Source: JAJFKB01 sp965230515
GTDB taxonomy: Bacteria; Pseudomonadota; Gammaproteobacteria; Pseudomonadales; IMCC2047
Assembly (NCBI GenBank): GCA_965230515.1
Contig: OZ246007.1
Coordinates: 3,348,001 to 3,412,000 of the forward strand
Direction of reading: 5' to 3'
Length of the DNA stretch: 64,000 nucleotides
The notes beneath the pieces were generated by a model. That model did no database searches. It was given only the letters and a program-made list of their open reading frames with translations, and was not told the DNA's origin. Shown one piece after another: positions 17,012 to 25,301 of this stretch (position 1 is its first letter; each line of letters begins with the position of its first letter). Both the position numbers and the translations under genes were made by a program.

Positions 17012-18562
17012 GTGAACAGCGGAAGTGAACATGTAGCAGATGAAATGAGTCAACTGAATCGCAATGCGGGCTCCCGAGATTCGAGCCGTGCCGTTGCGCT
17101 TTTTGCAATAATTTTGCTGCTACAGATTGCGGTCTATTATCAGTCCTACTGGAGTATGGTGGAGACCTGGTGGCGTTCGGAAACCTTTGCCCACGGGTTC
17201 CTGATTTTTCCGATCAGCCTGTATCTGATCTGGTCGCGCAGAAAGCATTTGTCAGGAATTCCGATTCAAACCGATTATCGTGCTTTGCCCCTGTTGGCCG
17301 GGTGCGGCTTTGTCTGGCTGCTGGCAAGTCTGGCGGATGTGCTGGTCATTGAGCAACTGGCCACGGTGGCAATGATTCCATTGCTGGTCTGGGCCATTTT
17401 AGGTATTGAAATAGTCTGGGCGTTGGCGTTTCCGTTAGCGTATATGCTGTTTGCTGTTCCTGCCGGTGAGTTCCTGGTGCCACCCATGATGGAATTTACA
17501 GCGGACTTTACCGTGGCGGCGATTCAGTTGACGGGCATTCCTGTTTTTCGGGAAGGCCTCTTTTTTACGTTACCCAGCGGTTCATGGTCCGTGGTGGAGG
17601 CCTGCAGCGGCGTGCGTTATATTATTGCCTCGTTGACGCTTGGCTGTCTTTACGCCTATCTCACTTATCGCAGCTACTGGCGGCGTGCCGGTTTTATCCT
17701 GTTGTCCATTATGGTACCGATCATTGCCAATGGATTGCGCGCCTATATGATTGTGATGATCGGCCACTTAAGCAGTATGAAGCTGGCAACCGGCGTGGAT
17801 CATTTGATTTATGGCTGGCTCTGGTTCGGTGTGGTGATGTTCCTGATGTTCTGGGTGGGTTCCTGGTGGCGGGATAACCAGACAGAAGAAGATTATCGAC
17901 CGGGAACAGAAGGAGATCGCTCGCCTGGCGGGCAGACCAGGGGACTCAGCCTCGGTATGACGGTTGCACTGGTATTTTTGTGGCCTGCCTGGGCCTATGC
18001 TATTGGTCAACGAACGGCTAACACTGGATTTACGTTAACGGCCCCTCAAGTGGAAGGTTGGCATAGAAAGGTAACGGATGAGGTCAGCTGGCAGCCCCAC
18101 TATGTTGCACCTTCACAATTGGTTATGCAGACTTATCGAAACGAAGCCGATCATTTGGGGTTGGTGCTCGCCTATTACGAAAATCAGCGACAAGGTAATG
18201 AACTGATCAGCGCGCAGAATGTGCTCCTGCCAAGCAGTAACAAACAGTGGCGTCAGTCCGGTCCTTTGAACCATTACCGTCCCGAATTGGGAGAGGCTAA
18301 TATCCAGGTCGTGGAAACCCAAATCAGATCGGCTAACCAGGAGTTATTGGTATGGCGCTGGAATATCATTAATGGCGTTCACACCACCAACGACTACTAT
18401 GGCAAGCTGATTGAGGCCTGGTCGCAGTTAAAAGGGGAAAGCCGGCGCGGCATGGGCGTGGTTTTGTACAGCCCCTTGACTGGAAATGAACCGGAGTCAG
18501 CCAGAAGGGTGCTGAGGACATTTCTTCGGGATCTGTTGCCGAAACTGGATTCAACTTTCTAG
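17012..18562 (+). CDS. xrtA: exosortase A fused to an EpsI domain
   Basis: 516 residues from a GTG with AAGGGGAGAG upstream. Residues 28-285 are a multi-helix membrane domain with the transpeptidase-like triad: Cys198 in VEACSGVRY, Arg243 in ANGLRAY and His264 in GVDHLIYGW. This enzyme is thought to cut PEP-CTERM proteins at the PEP motif and release or relocate them to the envelope. After a hydrophilic linker at 286-310 and one more helix, residues about 330-516 form an EpsI-type periplasmic domain (VEGWHRKV, LVLAYYENQRQGNELIS). Fusion of EpsI to XrtA is known in this family. It is the central marker gene of the locus. Confidence 0.95.
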   Translation: MNSGSEHVADEMSQLNRNAGSRDSSRAVALFAIILLLQIAVYYQSYWSMVETWWRSETFAHGFLIFPISLYLIWSRRKHLSGIPIQTDYRALPLLAGCGFVWLLASLADVLVIEQLATVAMIPLLVWAILGIEIVWALAFPLAYMLFAVPAGEFLVPPMMEFTADFTVAAIQLTGIPVFREGLFFTLPSGSWSVVEACSGVRYIIASLTLGCLYAYLTYRSYWRRAGFILLSIMVPIIANGLRAYMIVMIGHLSSMKLATGVDHLIYGWLWFGVVMFLMFWVGSWWRDNQTEEDYRPGTEGDRSPGGQTRGLSLGMTVALVFLWPAWAYAIGQRTANTGFTLTAPQVEGWHRKVTDEVSWQPHYVAPSQLVMQTYRNEADHLGLVLAYYENQRQGNELISAQNVLLPSSNKQWRQSGPLNHYRPELGEANIQVVETQIRSANQELLVWRWNIINGVHTTNDYYGKLIEAWSQLKGESRRGMGVVLYSPLTGNEPESARRVLRTFLRDLLPKLDSTF

Positions 18563-18659
18563 CGCCTGAACGCTGCTGCTTGTGGTTCTCGCCTCCTTCG
18601 CGCTGCAGTTGGTTGCGAAAGACAGGAACGAAATAATTCCTCGCTGTATGATTTTATTT

Positions 18660-18900
18660 TACCCCTCACCCTAACCCTGCTCCCCTTAAAAGGGGAGAGG
18701 GACAGTGATCAGAGTACAGGCATCTCCAGTGTCGCAGGGGAGCGAGCAAGAAAGCCTCCTCTTTCCGTGGGGGAAGATGCGGGTTGCCCTCCGGCTTTAT
18801 TTGCAGACCGGTATCCTCCTCTCCCTGTGGGATGGGGAACAGAGTAGACCTTCTCTCAAAAGCCGGCAGATATAATGCGTTATTGACAGGCTCCACTACC
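18660..18900. repeat. palindromic repeat cluster C
   Basis: The stretch 18563-18955 has no gene. It holds diverged members of the palindromic family: CCCCTCACCCTAACCCTGCT with AAAAGGGGAGAGGG at about 18661-18712, then CCTCCTCTTTCCGTGGGGG and CCTCCTCTCCCTGTGGG near 18760-18836. Copies are less perfect than in clusters A and D. Confidence 0.7.
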
Positions 18901-18955
18901 GCTAGCGGATCCCGCCAAAATGGAGCACTCGGTCAAGATTAGTTAACGGTGAGTT

Positions 18956-19001
18956 GATAGTTCATAAATTATGAACTATCGTACACATATAGTGAACTAT
19001 C
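18956..19001. promoter_or_regulatory. palindromic operator of the MNT/HEPN module
   Basis: A perfect 12-1-12 inverted repeat (GATAGTTCATAA, A, TTATGAACTATC) covers 18956-18980. A further half-site TGAACTATC lies at 18993-19001, 14 bases before the ATG at 19015. The position over the expected promoter, the symmetry and the winged-helix-like N-terminus of the downstream protein all point to autoregulation by that protein. Confidence 0.7.
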
Positions 19002-19014
19002 AGGTGTTAAAAAC

Positions 19015-19596
19015 ATGAGTCGGCTAGGCAATGCACTCTTTACCACGACCCAGCAAAAGGTGTTAGGCCTGTTATTTACGCAGCCGGGAAAGAGCTTTTA
19101 CACCAAAGAAATCATACGCCTGACGGGTATGGGCGTGGCGACCATTAAGCGTGAACTGGATAGTATGTTAGCGGCAGGCATCATTAGTATGACCGTAGTT
19201 GGTAACCAGCATCACTACAAGGCAAACGCGGACTGTCCTATCTATCCTGAGTTACTCGGTGTTGTTAAGAAGACTTTTGGGGTAACAAATGTAATCGGTC
19301 ACGCACTTTCATTGTTTGCAGACCGTATAGACTGGGCTTTTATCTTTGGATCTATGGCGAGTGGCAAAGAGACATCGACGAGTGATGTCGATCTGATGAT
19401 GATTGGTGATATCGGATTTGCCGAAGTAGTGTCTGAGCTTTACACAGTGCAAGAGACTTTAGGCAGGGAAATCAATCCAAAAATTTATAGCAGAGAGGAA
19501 TGGATTCAATTGAAAAATAAAAAGGATGCTTTCATTAAAGAAATTTTGGCAAAGCCACGCATGGACGTAATAGGTGATGCTCATGGGCTTGGATAA
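19015..19596 (+). CDS. HTH-nucleotidyltransferase (MNT) antitoxin-like protein
   Basis: 193 residues. Residues about 8-75 look like a winged helix (QQKVLGLLFTQPGKSFYTKEI, then GVATIKRELDSMLAAGII). Residues 95-190 are a minimal nucleotidyltransferase with FIFGSMASGKE and SDVDLMMIG, the GSxxxG and DxD motifs. In the HEPN/MNT (type VII) systems the MNT partner silences the HEPN toxin, in some cases by adding AMP. The fused HTH explains the palindrome upstream. AGGTG precedes the ATG by 8 bases. It overlaps the HEPN gene by 14 bases. The pair sits between xrtA and the next glycosyltransferase and looks like an insertion. Confidence 0.82.
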   Translation: MSRLGNALFTTTQQKVLGLLFTQPGKSFYTKEIIRLTGMGVATIKRELDSMLAAGIISMTVVGNQHHYKANADCPIYPELLGVVKKTFGVTNVIGHALSLFADRIDWAFIFGSMASGKETSTSDVDLMMIGDIGFAEVVSELYTVQETLGREINPKIYSREEWIQLKNKKDAFIKEILAKPRMDVIGDAHGLG

Positions 19597-20023
19597 TCTG
19601 GTTGGTATAGCTTTAGAAACAATCGTGCCTGATGCTTATATCATCAAGCGGCTAATAAATTCAGCTGAACGCAATATAGCTGATTCGCATGTCATGGAGG
19701 TTAGCCTAGAAAATCGATTTGATGCGGCTTACAAAGCCATCATGCAGCTGTCGAATGCAGCATTACAAGCTAATGGATACAGAACACTGACGAGTAAACC
19801 GGGACATCACATGACAATGATACAGGTGCTTAGTCAAACCTTTGGCATGGATAAACGGATGGTGATTGTGTTAGTTGCTTTGAGGAAACAGCGGAATGTG
19901 ACTGATTACTCGGGTGATATCGTGCCTGCGAGTGCCGTTGATGAGTGTGTCGAGCAAGCAGAGATTTTAATGCGTGATGTTAAGGCCTGGTTAGAAGACA
20001 ACAAACCGGAATTAATAAAATAA
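19583..20023 (+). CDS. HEPN-domain toxin-like protein
   Basis: 146 residues from ATG 19583 (GGTGA 6 bases upstream); GTG 19574 and ATG 19577 are alternatives. All-helical HEPN fold: YIIKRLINSAERNIADSHV, FDAAYKAIMQLSNAALQANGYR, PGHHMTMIQVL and RKQRNVTDYSGD. HEPN toxins usually cut RNA with an Rx4-6H motif. Here the C-terminal site reads RNVTDY and lacks the usual His, while the HH pair sits earlier, so nuclease activity is uncertain. It is translationally coupled to the MNT gene and is best read as its toxin partner. Confidence 0.78.
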   Translation: MGLDNLVGIALETIVPDAYIIKRLINSAERNIADSHVMEVSLENRFDAAYKAIMQLSNAALQANGYRTLTSKPGHHMTMIQVLSQTFGMDKRMVIVLVALRKQRNVTDYSGDIVPASAVDECVEQAEILMRDVKAWLEDNKPELIK

Positions 20024-20232
20024 GGAAGCACTGATTAAAGAGTCATTGTGTGGAGCGTTTGCAATGCGCCAATAATTAAGTCTTTGAATTGAAAGAAAAG
20101 ATTCCTATTGGTTGCTCTTAATGAAGGCATCGATCGAATCGATCAGTGCATCCTCGTGAATGGTATGGGATACACATGCGGATGAGATTGCAATTAGGAG
20201 TAATTCCTGTAGCGTCTCTTTCGGTCACCGGG

Positions 20233-20893
20233 TCAGGGAATGACCACTTCCATCGATTGGCTTTTGTCAGCAGCGAGCCCAAGTAGGTCCTTCCTGAGGC
20301 AGGCTTTCGCTTCCAGATCGCCATGGACAATGCGCAGTTGGCTGGGCAGTGGTTCAATACCGCTGACAAATTGCAGTAGATCTTGCCGATCAGCATGAGC
20401 CGAATAGCCAGGGAGGGTGTGAACGGCAGCATTAATCGTATAACGTCTGCCCTGCAGTTCGACATATCCGTGGGAAGGGCCGTAGGTCTGTATTGTCCTC
20501 CCGGGCGTCCCCTGAGCCTGATAACCAACGAACAGAATATCGTTTCTGACATCTTCGATCAGCGCCTTGAGGTAATTGACAATGCGCCCACCGGAGCACA
20601 TGCCACTGGCGGCAATGACCACACAGGGCTCTGGGTGTTTGCCGAGATACTCCACTATTTTCATATGTTGCTGATGGCTGTCGATCGTCGTCAGTTGCTC
20701 GAAAGAAAGTGGATGTCGTTTTCGCCGGACTTTTTGTTTAGCCTCCTGATCCCAGAAGGGTTTGAGCTGTCGGTAGACTCGGGTAAACCGGTTTGCCAGC
20801 GGTGAGTCGACAATAATCTGCAATTCGTTCCAGCCGAGATCGCGGTTTAGCGGATCCCGCTGTGCGTGAAAAATAATATCTTCGAGCTCATAG
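20233..20893 (-). pseudogene. MBL-fold beta-CASP RNA-processing hydrolase, 3' part, split by IS21
   Basis: C-terminal portion of a metallo-beta-lactamase/beta-CASP protein of the YSH1/CPSF-like group. From the IS junction the frame reads YELEDIIFHAQRD, then the beta-CASP segment IIVDSPLANRF, ASGMCSGGR, VGYQAQGTPGR and the RMMBL-type tail (YSAHADRQDLL, IVHGDLEAK). Removing 20894-22833 plus one CATAG copy joins this in frame to the part at 22834-23596, giving GRTQELLYELEDII as in intact relatives. The gene is broken, and an intact product cannot be made without excision. Confidence 0.9.
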
Positions 20894-20944
20894 TGTCAAC
20901 AACAGCTGAAAAGTGATCCACAGCACCAATTGAAAACTGATCCA

Positions 20945-21718
20945 CTAATCGTTAGCTTTATCCATTAATCCGGCTTGTTTCTTCTCTTTAATCCGATAGC
21001 TTTCTCCTTTAATTTGTAGAATATGTGAATGATGCAATACACGGTCCAGCATGGCTGAGGTTAAAGCTGTGTCATTGGCAAACACTTGTCCCCACTGGCC
21101 AAATGGCAGGTTACTTGTCAGGATTACAGAGCCTTTTTCATAACGTTTGGCAATTACATCAAACAGTAATTTAGCTTCCTGGGCCGTAAATGGCAGATAG
21201 CCGATTTCATCAATAATAAGCAATCTTGGGGCTACGACACTTCGCTGCATGACCTGCTTGTACTTCTCCTGTCGTTGAGCCGTACTGAGTTGTAAGATCA
21301 GATCTGAGGCGCTGATAAACCGAGTTTTTATGCCCGCTTGCACCGCTTTATACCCTAAAGCGATTGCGATGTGAGTTTTGCCAACGCCTGACGGCCCTAA
21401 CATGACAATATTTTCCTGACGTTCGATAAATGCCAGTGATGCCAATTGATTGACCTGCTTTTTAGGGGCACCTGAAGCAAATTTAAAGTCAAATTCTTCC
21501 AGTGTTTTTAATGCCGGAAAGCCAGCCATACGTGTATAAATAGACTGTTTTCGTTGATGGCGAGATTGCTTTTCACACTGGAGAACTTTCTCAAGGAAGG
21601 TCAGGTAATCCCACTCCTGCTGCGCTGCCAGCTGAGCCAGGTTTGATGCATTGCTGTAAATGCCTGGCAATTGCAATTCATCAGTTAGGCTTTCGATTCG
21701 GGATAATTGCAAACTCAT
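20945..21718 (-). CDS. istB: IS21-family helper ATPase IstB
   Basis: 257 residues, intact. DnaA/DnaC-like AAA ATPase that recruits and regulates the IstA transposase. Walker A GPSGVGKTH near residues 106-114 and Walker B LLIIDEIGYLP near 167-177 are present, followed by SVILTSNLPFGQW, typical of IstB. It overlaps the end of istA by 4 bases (ATGA), so the two are translationally coupled. Its protein sequence is identical to that of the second copy. Confidence 0.97.
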   Translation of the reverse strand: MSLQLSRIESLTDELQLPGIYSNASNLAQLAAQQEWDYLTFLEKVLQCEKQSRHQRKQSIYTRMAGFPALKTLEEFDFKFASGAPKKQVNQLASLAFIERQENIVMLGPSGVGKTHIAIALGYKAVQAGIKTRFISASDLILQLSTAQRQEKYKQVMQRSVVAPRLLIIDEIGYLPFTAQEAKLLFDVIAKRYEKGSVILTSNLPFGQWGQVFANDTALTSAMLDRVLHHSHILQIKGESYRIKEKKQAGLMDKAND

Positions 21719-22761
21719 AGCCCCTCCGCTAGTTGGTCATAAATACTTAGGTCATGATGTAATGGCTGCCGGTTCAATAAGTTAACGGATGGCAAGCGCA
21801 CTGTTTCTGCCTGTGATGCTGTAACAGGCAGTATTTGAGGTGGTAGCGCCTGTAACGCTGGCCGTTCTTCTGCCAGACGATCGGCAGGCTTCTGCTTCGT
21901 TGTGTCATGAATGCGCTGATGCGCTATTGTTTCAAGCCACAGACAGACTTCATCATTAGCGGTTCGTAGATCTATACGTTGGCCGAGTGCCGCAAGCTTC
22001 GTACTTAGTGGTCGATAAAAATTATCTCGTACGTAACGTACCATCCGCTCGACTTTACCCTTGGTTTGCGGACGGTAGTTGTGACAAAGCTTTGGCAGAA
22101 ACCCCATCGACTTGGCAAATTGGTAAAAGGGTTGATGAAGTTTGTGCCGTCCTTCACCATAGGCATCACGCTCAATAACGACTGTTTTCATATTGTCATA
22201 CCAAACTTCCTGGGGGATCCCCTGGAAATAATCAAAGGTGAGTCGGTGACAGTGTTCTAAAGTGTCGTAACGCATGTTATCGGTAAATACAACGAACATG
22301 GCCCGGCTATAGCCCAACACGGCGATAAATGCGTGAAGGGGTTCTTTGCCACCACGCATTTGCCCCCAGTCTACCTGCATTTGTTTACCGGCTTTGGTTT
22401 CAAAGCGGACAATGGGGGCTGGCGCTTTAATACCTCGGTATCGATGAAGGTAGTGACGCAAAAGTGACAAGCTACCCGTATAGCCTAGCTCCTGAATTTC
22501 TCTGAACAGGACAACGCCAGATAAGTGAACTGGCTTGGCTTGCGCTATTCGAGAATGTAGAAATGACTTATACGGTTCTAACATAGAAGTCCGCTTCTTT
22601 CTTGTTGCGTACTTAGGAGTATCAACACCCAAGCGTAAATAGCGTTTAACCGTATTGCGGGAAATGCCCAACTCGCGAGCAATAGCCCGTTGAGACATAC
22701 CTTGTTGATGTAAAATCTGAATTTTCATGAGTTCTTCTTTTGTGATCACAGTGCCTCGCAA
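21715..22761 (-). CDS. istA: IS21-family transposase IstA
   Basis: 348 residues, intact. N-terminal HTH: MSQRAIARELGISRNTVKRY at about 18-37. DDE integrase core: Asp in QVDWGQMRG, Asp in FTDNMRYDT and Glu in KGKVERMVRYVRD. It cuts and joins the IS ends with help from IstB. The start 72 bases inside the IS end is the same in both copies. No frameshift, so this copy should be active. The protein is identical to the copy at 52463-53509. Confidence 0.97.
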   Translation of the reverse strand: MRGTVITKEELMKIQILHQQGMSQRAIARELGISRNTVKRYLRLGVDTPKYATRKKRTSMLEPYKSFLHSRIAQAKPVHLSGVVLFREIQELGYTGSLSLLRHYLHRYRGIKAPAPIVRFETKAGKQMQVDWGQMRGGKEPLHAFIAVLGYSRAMFVVFTDNMRYDTLEHCHRLTFDYFQGIPQEVWYDNMKTVVIERDAYGEGRHKLHQPFYQFAKSMGFLPKLCHNYRPQTKGKVERMVRYVRDNFYRPLSTKLAALGQRIDLRTANDEVCLWLETIAHQRIHDTTKQKPADRLAEERPALQALPPQILPVTASQAETVRLPSVNLLNRQPLHHDLSIYDQLAEGL

Positions 22762-22833
22762 AAGGCACCATAGTTAAACAACTGGACCAGATTTCAACTA
22801 TTGAAGTGGGTCAGTTTTGCATTGTTGGTAACA

Positions 22834-23596
22834 CATAGAGCAGTTCCTGGGTCCTGCCTATGCTAAAAGCCGGTATGAGGACCACACCACTGTTCGGCAC
22901 GGCACGGGTGATAATACCTTTCAGCTTCTCTTTTCGGGTTTTGCGACCTTCGTGGATACGATCGCCATAGGTACTTTCCAGAACCAGTATATCTGCGCGT
23001 TCAGGTGATTCTGGTGCGGGGAGTAGGGGCGTATGCGGGGCGCCCAGATCGCCGGAGAACACCGTCACCGTTGATCCTTCATTGTTCCTTACATCCAGTT
23101 CTACATAGGCCGATCCCAATATATGTCCAGCACGTTGCAAGCGCATGGATACGGAACAATCGTCATGTTCAACCAAGGGTTGCCAATGCCGATAGGGAAC
23201 CGGACGGATCTGTTGCCTAATCCGGCTGACTATCGATTGCGCCAGGTGTTTACTCTCTGTGAAGCCCACTTTGATGGCATCTTCCAGCACCAGAGGTAAT
23301 AGCAGGGCTGAAGGTTCGGAACAATAGATCGGGCCCTGGAATCCGGCGGCGAGCAGATAGGGAATACGGCCTACGTGGTCAATATGCACATGAGTAACGA
23401 TTAACGCTTTGATATGCCCGGTCGCAAAATCGATCTGTAGTTTGTCAAAGCCCGCACCTTCCCGTGAGGTTTCAGCCCCTTGAAGCAGCCCGCAATCGAT
23501 TAGTATGCCGAAATCCGGACGGATACGTAATTCGTGACAGGAGCCGGTCACGCCATTGACCGCGCCATGATGATAGATTTGGGGGCACACTTCCAT
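22834..23596 (-). pseudogene. MBL-fold beta-CASP RNA-processing hydrolase, 5' part, split by IS21
   Basis: N-terminal metallo-beta-lactamase domain: GAVNGVTGSCHELRI, LIDCGLLQG, the metal motif THVHIDHVGR (HxHxDH), RAGHILGSAYVEL, FSGDLG and LVLESTYGDR. The true frame reaches GRTQELLY and then enters the IS, where it would end after a few IS-encoded residues (VLPTMQN, stop at 22811). These proteins are usually about 450-470 residues and act as RNA nucleases or related hydrolases. Only the metal-binding half plus a truncated beta-CASP could be made from this part. Confidence 0.9.
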
Positions 23597-23762
23597 GATG
23601 GTTCATTTCCTCCGTGCAGTTTAACCGTCTAAACACTGGCTCAGCATCATATCCCGCCTTTGAAGAAAACATCAACATACAGATATGTCACTTTCGATTA
23701 ATATTTCCAAATCTGTGAAAATATCTACTACACTAACAGTTGATTTTCACTTCCAGCAAATA

Positions 23763-24899
23763 ATGCGATTGAATAACCAAAAAGAAGAAACACGACCATT
23801 AATAGCGCATGTCATCTACCGGCTTGATACAGGCGGGTTGGAGAACGGCCTGGTGAATATTATTAATCGAATGCCACAGGCCCAATTCCGGCATGCGATT
23901 ATCTGTATAACCGACTATACCGATTTCAGAAAGCGCCTTGAGCCGGAAGTCGAGGTCATTGCTCTGCATAAAAAACCGGGACATGATATTGGTCTGTACT
24001 GGCGGATGTTTAAGATTTTCAGGCAGTTACAACCGGATATCGTCCATACGCGTAACCTGGCTGCCCTGGAAGCTCAGATACCGGCATGGCTGGCGGGGGT
24101 TAAATATCGGATTCACGGGTTGCACGGATGGGATATAAGTAATCCTGCTGGAGAGAATGAAACTTACAGACGTCTGCATCAATTGACGAGCCCATTTATC
24201 CATCGTTATATTCCACTTTCCATAGAATTAGAAGAATATCTGGTAGATTCAGTAGGCGTTAAGGGCTCTAAAATTCGACGTATTTGTAATGGTGTTGATA
24301 CGGACCAGTTTCACCCTGAAACGGTCAGTGATTTAATTCCTGATCGACTGAAAGGCCAATTTATAATTGGCACTGTTGGTCGGCTTGAAGTTGTCAAAGA
24401 CCAGCTGAATCTTGTTGAATCATACATTCATATACTGGCGAAATATCCTGAGCTAAGTGGACATATAGCGCTGGTCTTGGTGGGAAGTGGTTCTCGGAGA
24501 TTCGAATTGCAAAACTGTATAGAACAGGCTGGTCTTGATTCAAGTGTCTGGTTCGCAGGCGACCGCAGCGATGTTCGCCAATTGTTGAATACCTTTAGTG
24601 TGTTTGTACTTCCCTCGAAGTCTGAGGGAATATCAAATTCGATTCTTGAAGCAATGGCGACAGGGCTTCCTGTGGTTGCGACCGATGTGGGTGGAAATAC
24701 GCAACTTGTTGATTCCGGCAGAACCGGACGATTAGTGCCAAAAGAAGACCCACAGGCATTAGCGGACGCTCTTTATGAATATATATCGCAGCCTGACATT
24801 CTTGCCGAACACGCAATCGCTGCGAGACAAAGAGCTGTTGAGCATTTTAGTCTGAACAAAATGGTCGGGGAGTATGAAAAAGTCTACCAAAACCGTTGA
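23763..24899 (+). CDS. exosortase A-associated glycosyltransferase (GT4, TIGR03088 type)
   Basis: 378 residues from ATG 23763. The start PLIAHVIYRLDTGGLENGLVN is the signature of the PEP-CTERM sugar transferase family TIGR03088. The donor half has IGTVGRLEVVKDQ and the GT4 E-x7-E motif SEGISNSILEAMATGLPVVATDVGG. An ATG at 23685 is also in frame, but the extra 26 residues are unlike the family and neither start has a clear ribosome-binding site. It probably adds a sugar to the repeat unit in the cytoplasm. In other XrtA loci this gene directly follows xrtA; here the toxin-antitoxin module and broken hydrolase lie between. Confidence 0.9.
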   Translation: MRLNNQKEETRPLIAHVIYRLDTGGLENGLVNIINRMPQAQFRHAIICITDYTDFRKRLEPEVEVIALHKKPGHDIGLYWRMFKIFRQLQPDIVHTRNLAALEAQIPAWLAGVKYRIHGLHGWDISNPAGENETYRRLHQLTSPFIHRYIPLSIELEEYLVDSVGVKGSKIRRICNGVDTDQFHPETVSDLIPDRLKGQFIIGTVGRLEVVKDQLNLVESYIHILAKYPELSGHIALVLVGSGSRRFELQNCIEQAGLDSSVWFAGDRSDVRQLLNTFSVFVLPSKSEGISNSILEAMATGLPVVATDVGGNTQLVDSGRTGRLVPKEDPQALADALYEYISQPDILAEHAIAARQRAVEHFSLNKMVGEYEKVYQNR

Positions 24900-24929
24900 T
24901 AGCGACTATCTTTAACTATGTGGTTGTTT

Positions 24930-25290
24930 GGCCCTTACCCTAGCCCTCTCCCAGAGGGAGAGGGGATAAGTATATAGTGGTTGGCGGGTCTTGCTTCTCC
25001 CGGAGGGAGAGAGGATAAAAAGATGTAGTGGCTTGCTGGTTCAGCATTCTCCCATAGGGAGAGGTTAATAATGGATGCGGAGGTTGGATGTTTTGGCATT
25101 CTTCCAGAGGGAGAGGGGATACAAAACAGGATCCAGGCTTGTTCAATTCACTCTCCCTCTGGGAAAGAGGATACAAAACAGGATCCAGGTTCGTTCAATT
25201 CACTCTCTCTGGGAGAGTGGATACAAAACAGGATCAAAGCTCGTTCAATTCCCTCTCCCTCTGGGAGAGGGCTAGGGTGAGGGAATAAAG
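24930..25290. repeat. palindromic repeat cluster D
   Basis: About 360 bases of palindromic cores between two genes. The outer copies are CCCTAGCCCTCTCCCAGAGG (about 24940) and its inverse CTCTCCCTCTGGGAGAGGGC (about 25252). Between them lie at least three tandem units of about 60 bases (25105-25260), each containing GGATACAAAACAGGATC and TTCAATTC. The repeat ends 12 bases before the asparagine synthase start. Open frames on both strands here translate the repeat and are not genes. Confidence 0.88.
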
Positions 25291-25301
25291 GAACAGGGTT
25301 T

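Larger units (their letters stand above)
20894..22833 (-). mobile_element. IS21-family insertion sequence, copy 1
   Basis: 1,940 bases, bounded by a 5-bp target duplication CATAG (20889-20893 and 22834-22838). Ends are TGTCAACAACAGC and, read inward from the other side, TGTTACCAACAATGC, giving the TG...CA termini of IS21. It carries intact istA and istB on the minus strand. It matches copy 2 at 52391-54330 in length, in the placement of both genes relative to the ends and in both proteins. It interrupts a beta-CASP hydrolase gene. Confidence 0.95.

Noticed and set aside
21987..22260. Plus-strand frames opposite istA
   Set aside because: Antisense shadows; identical frames appear opposite the second istA.
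25071..25280. Several overlapping open frames in the 25 kb gap
   Set aside because: All consist of repeat units read in different frames.
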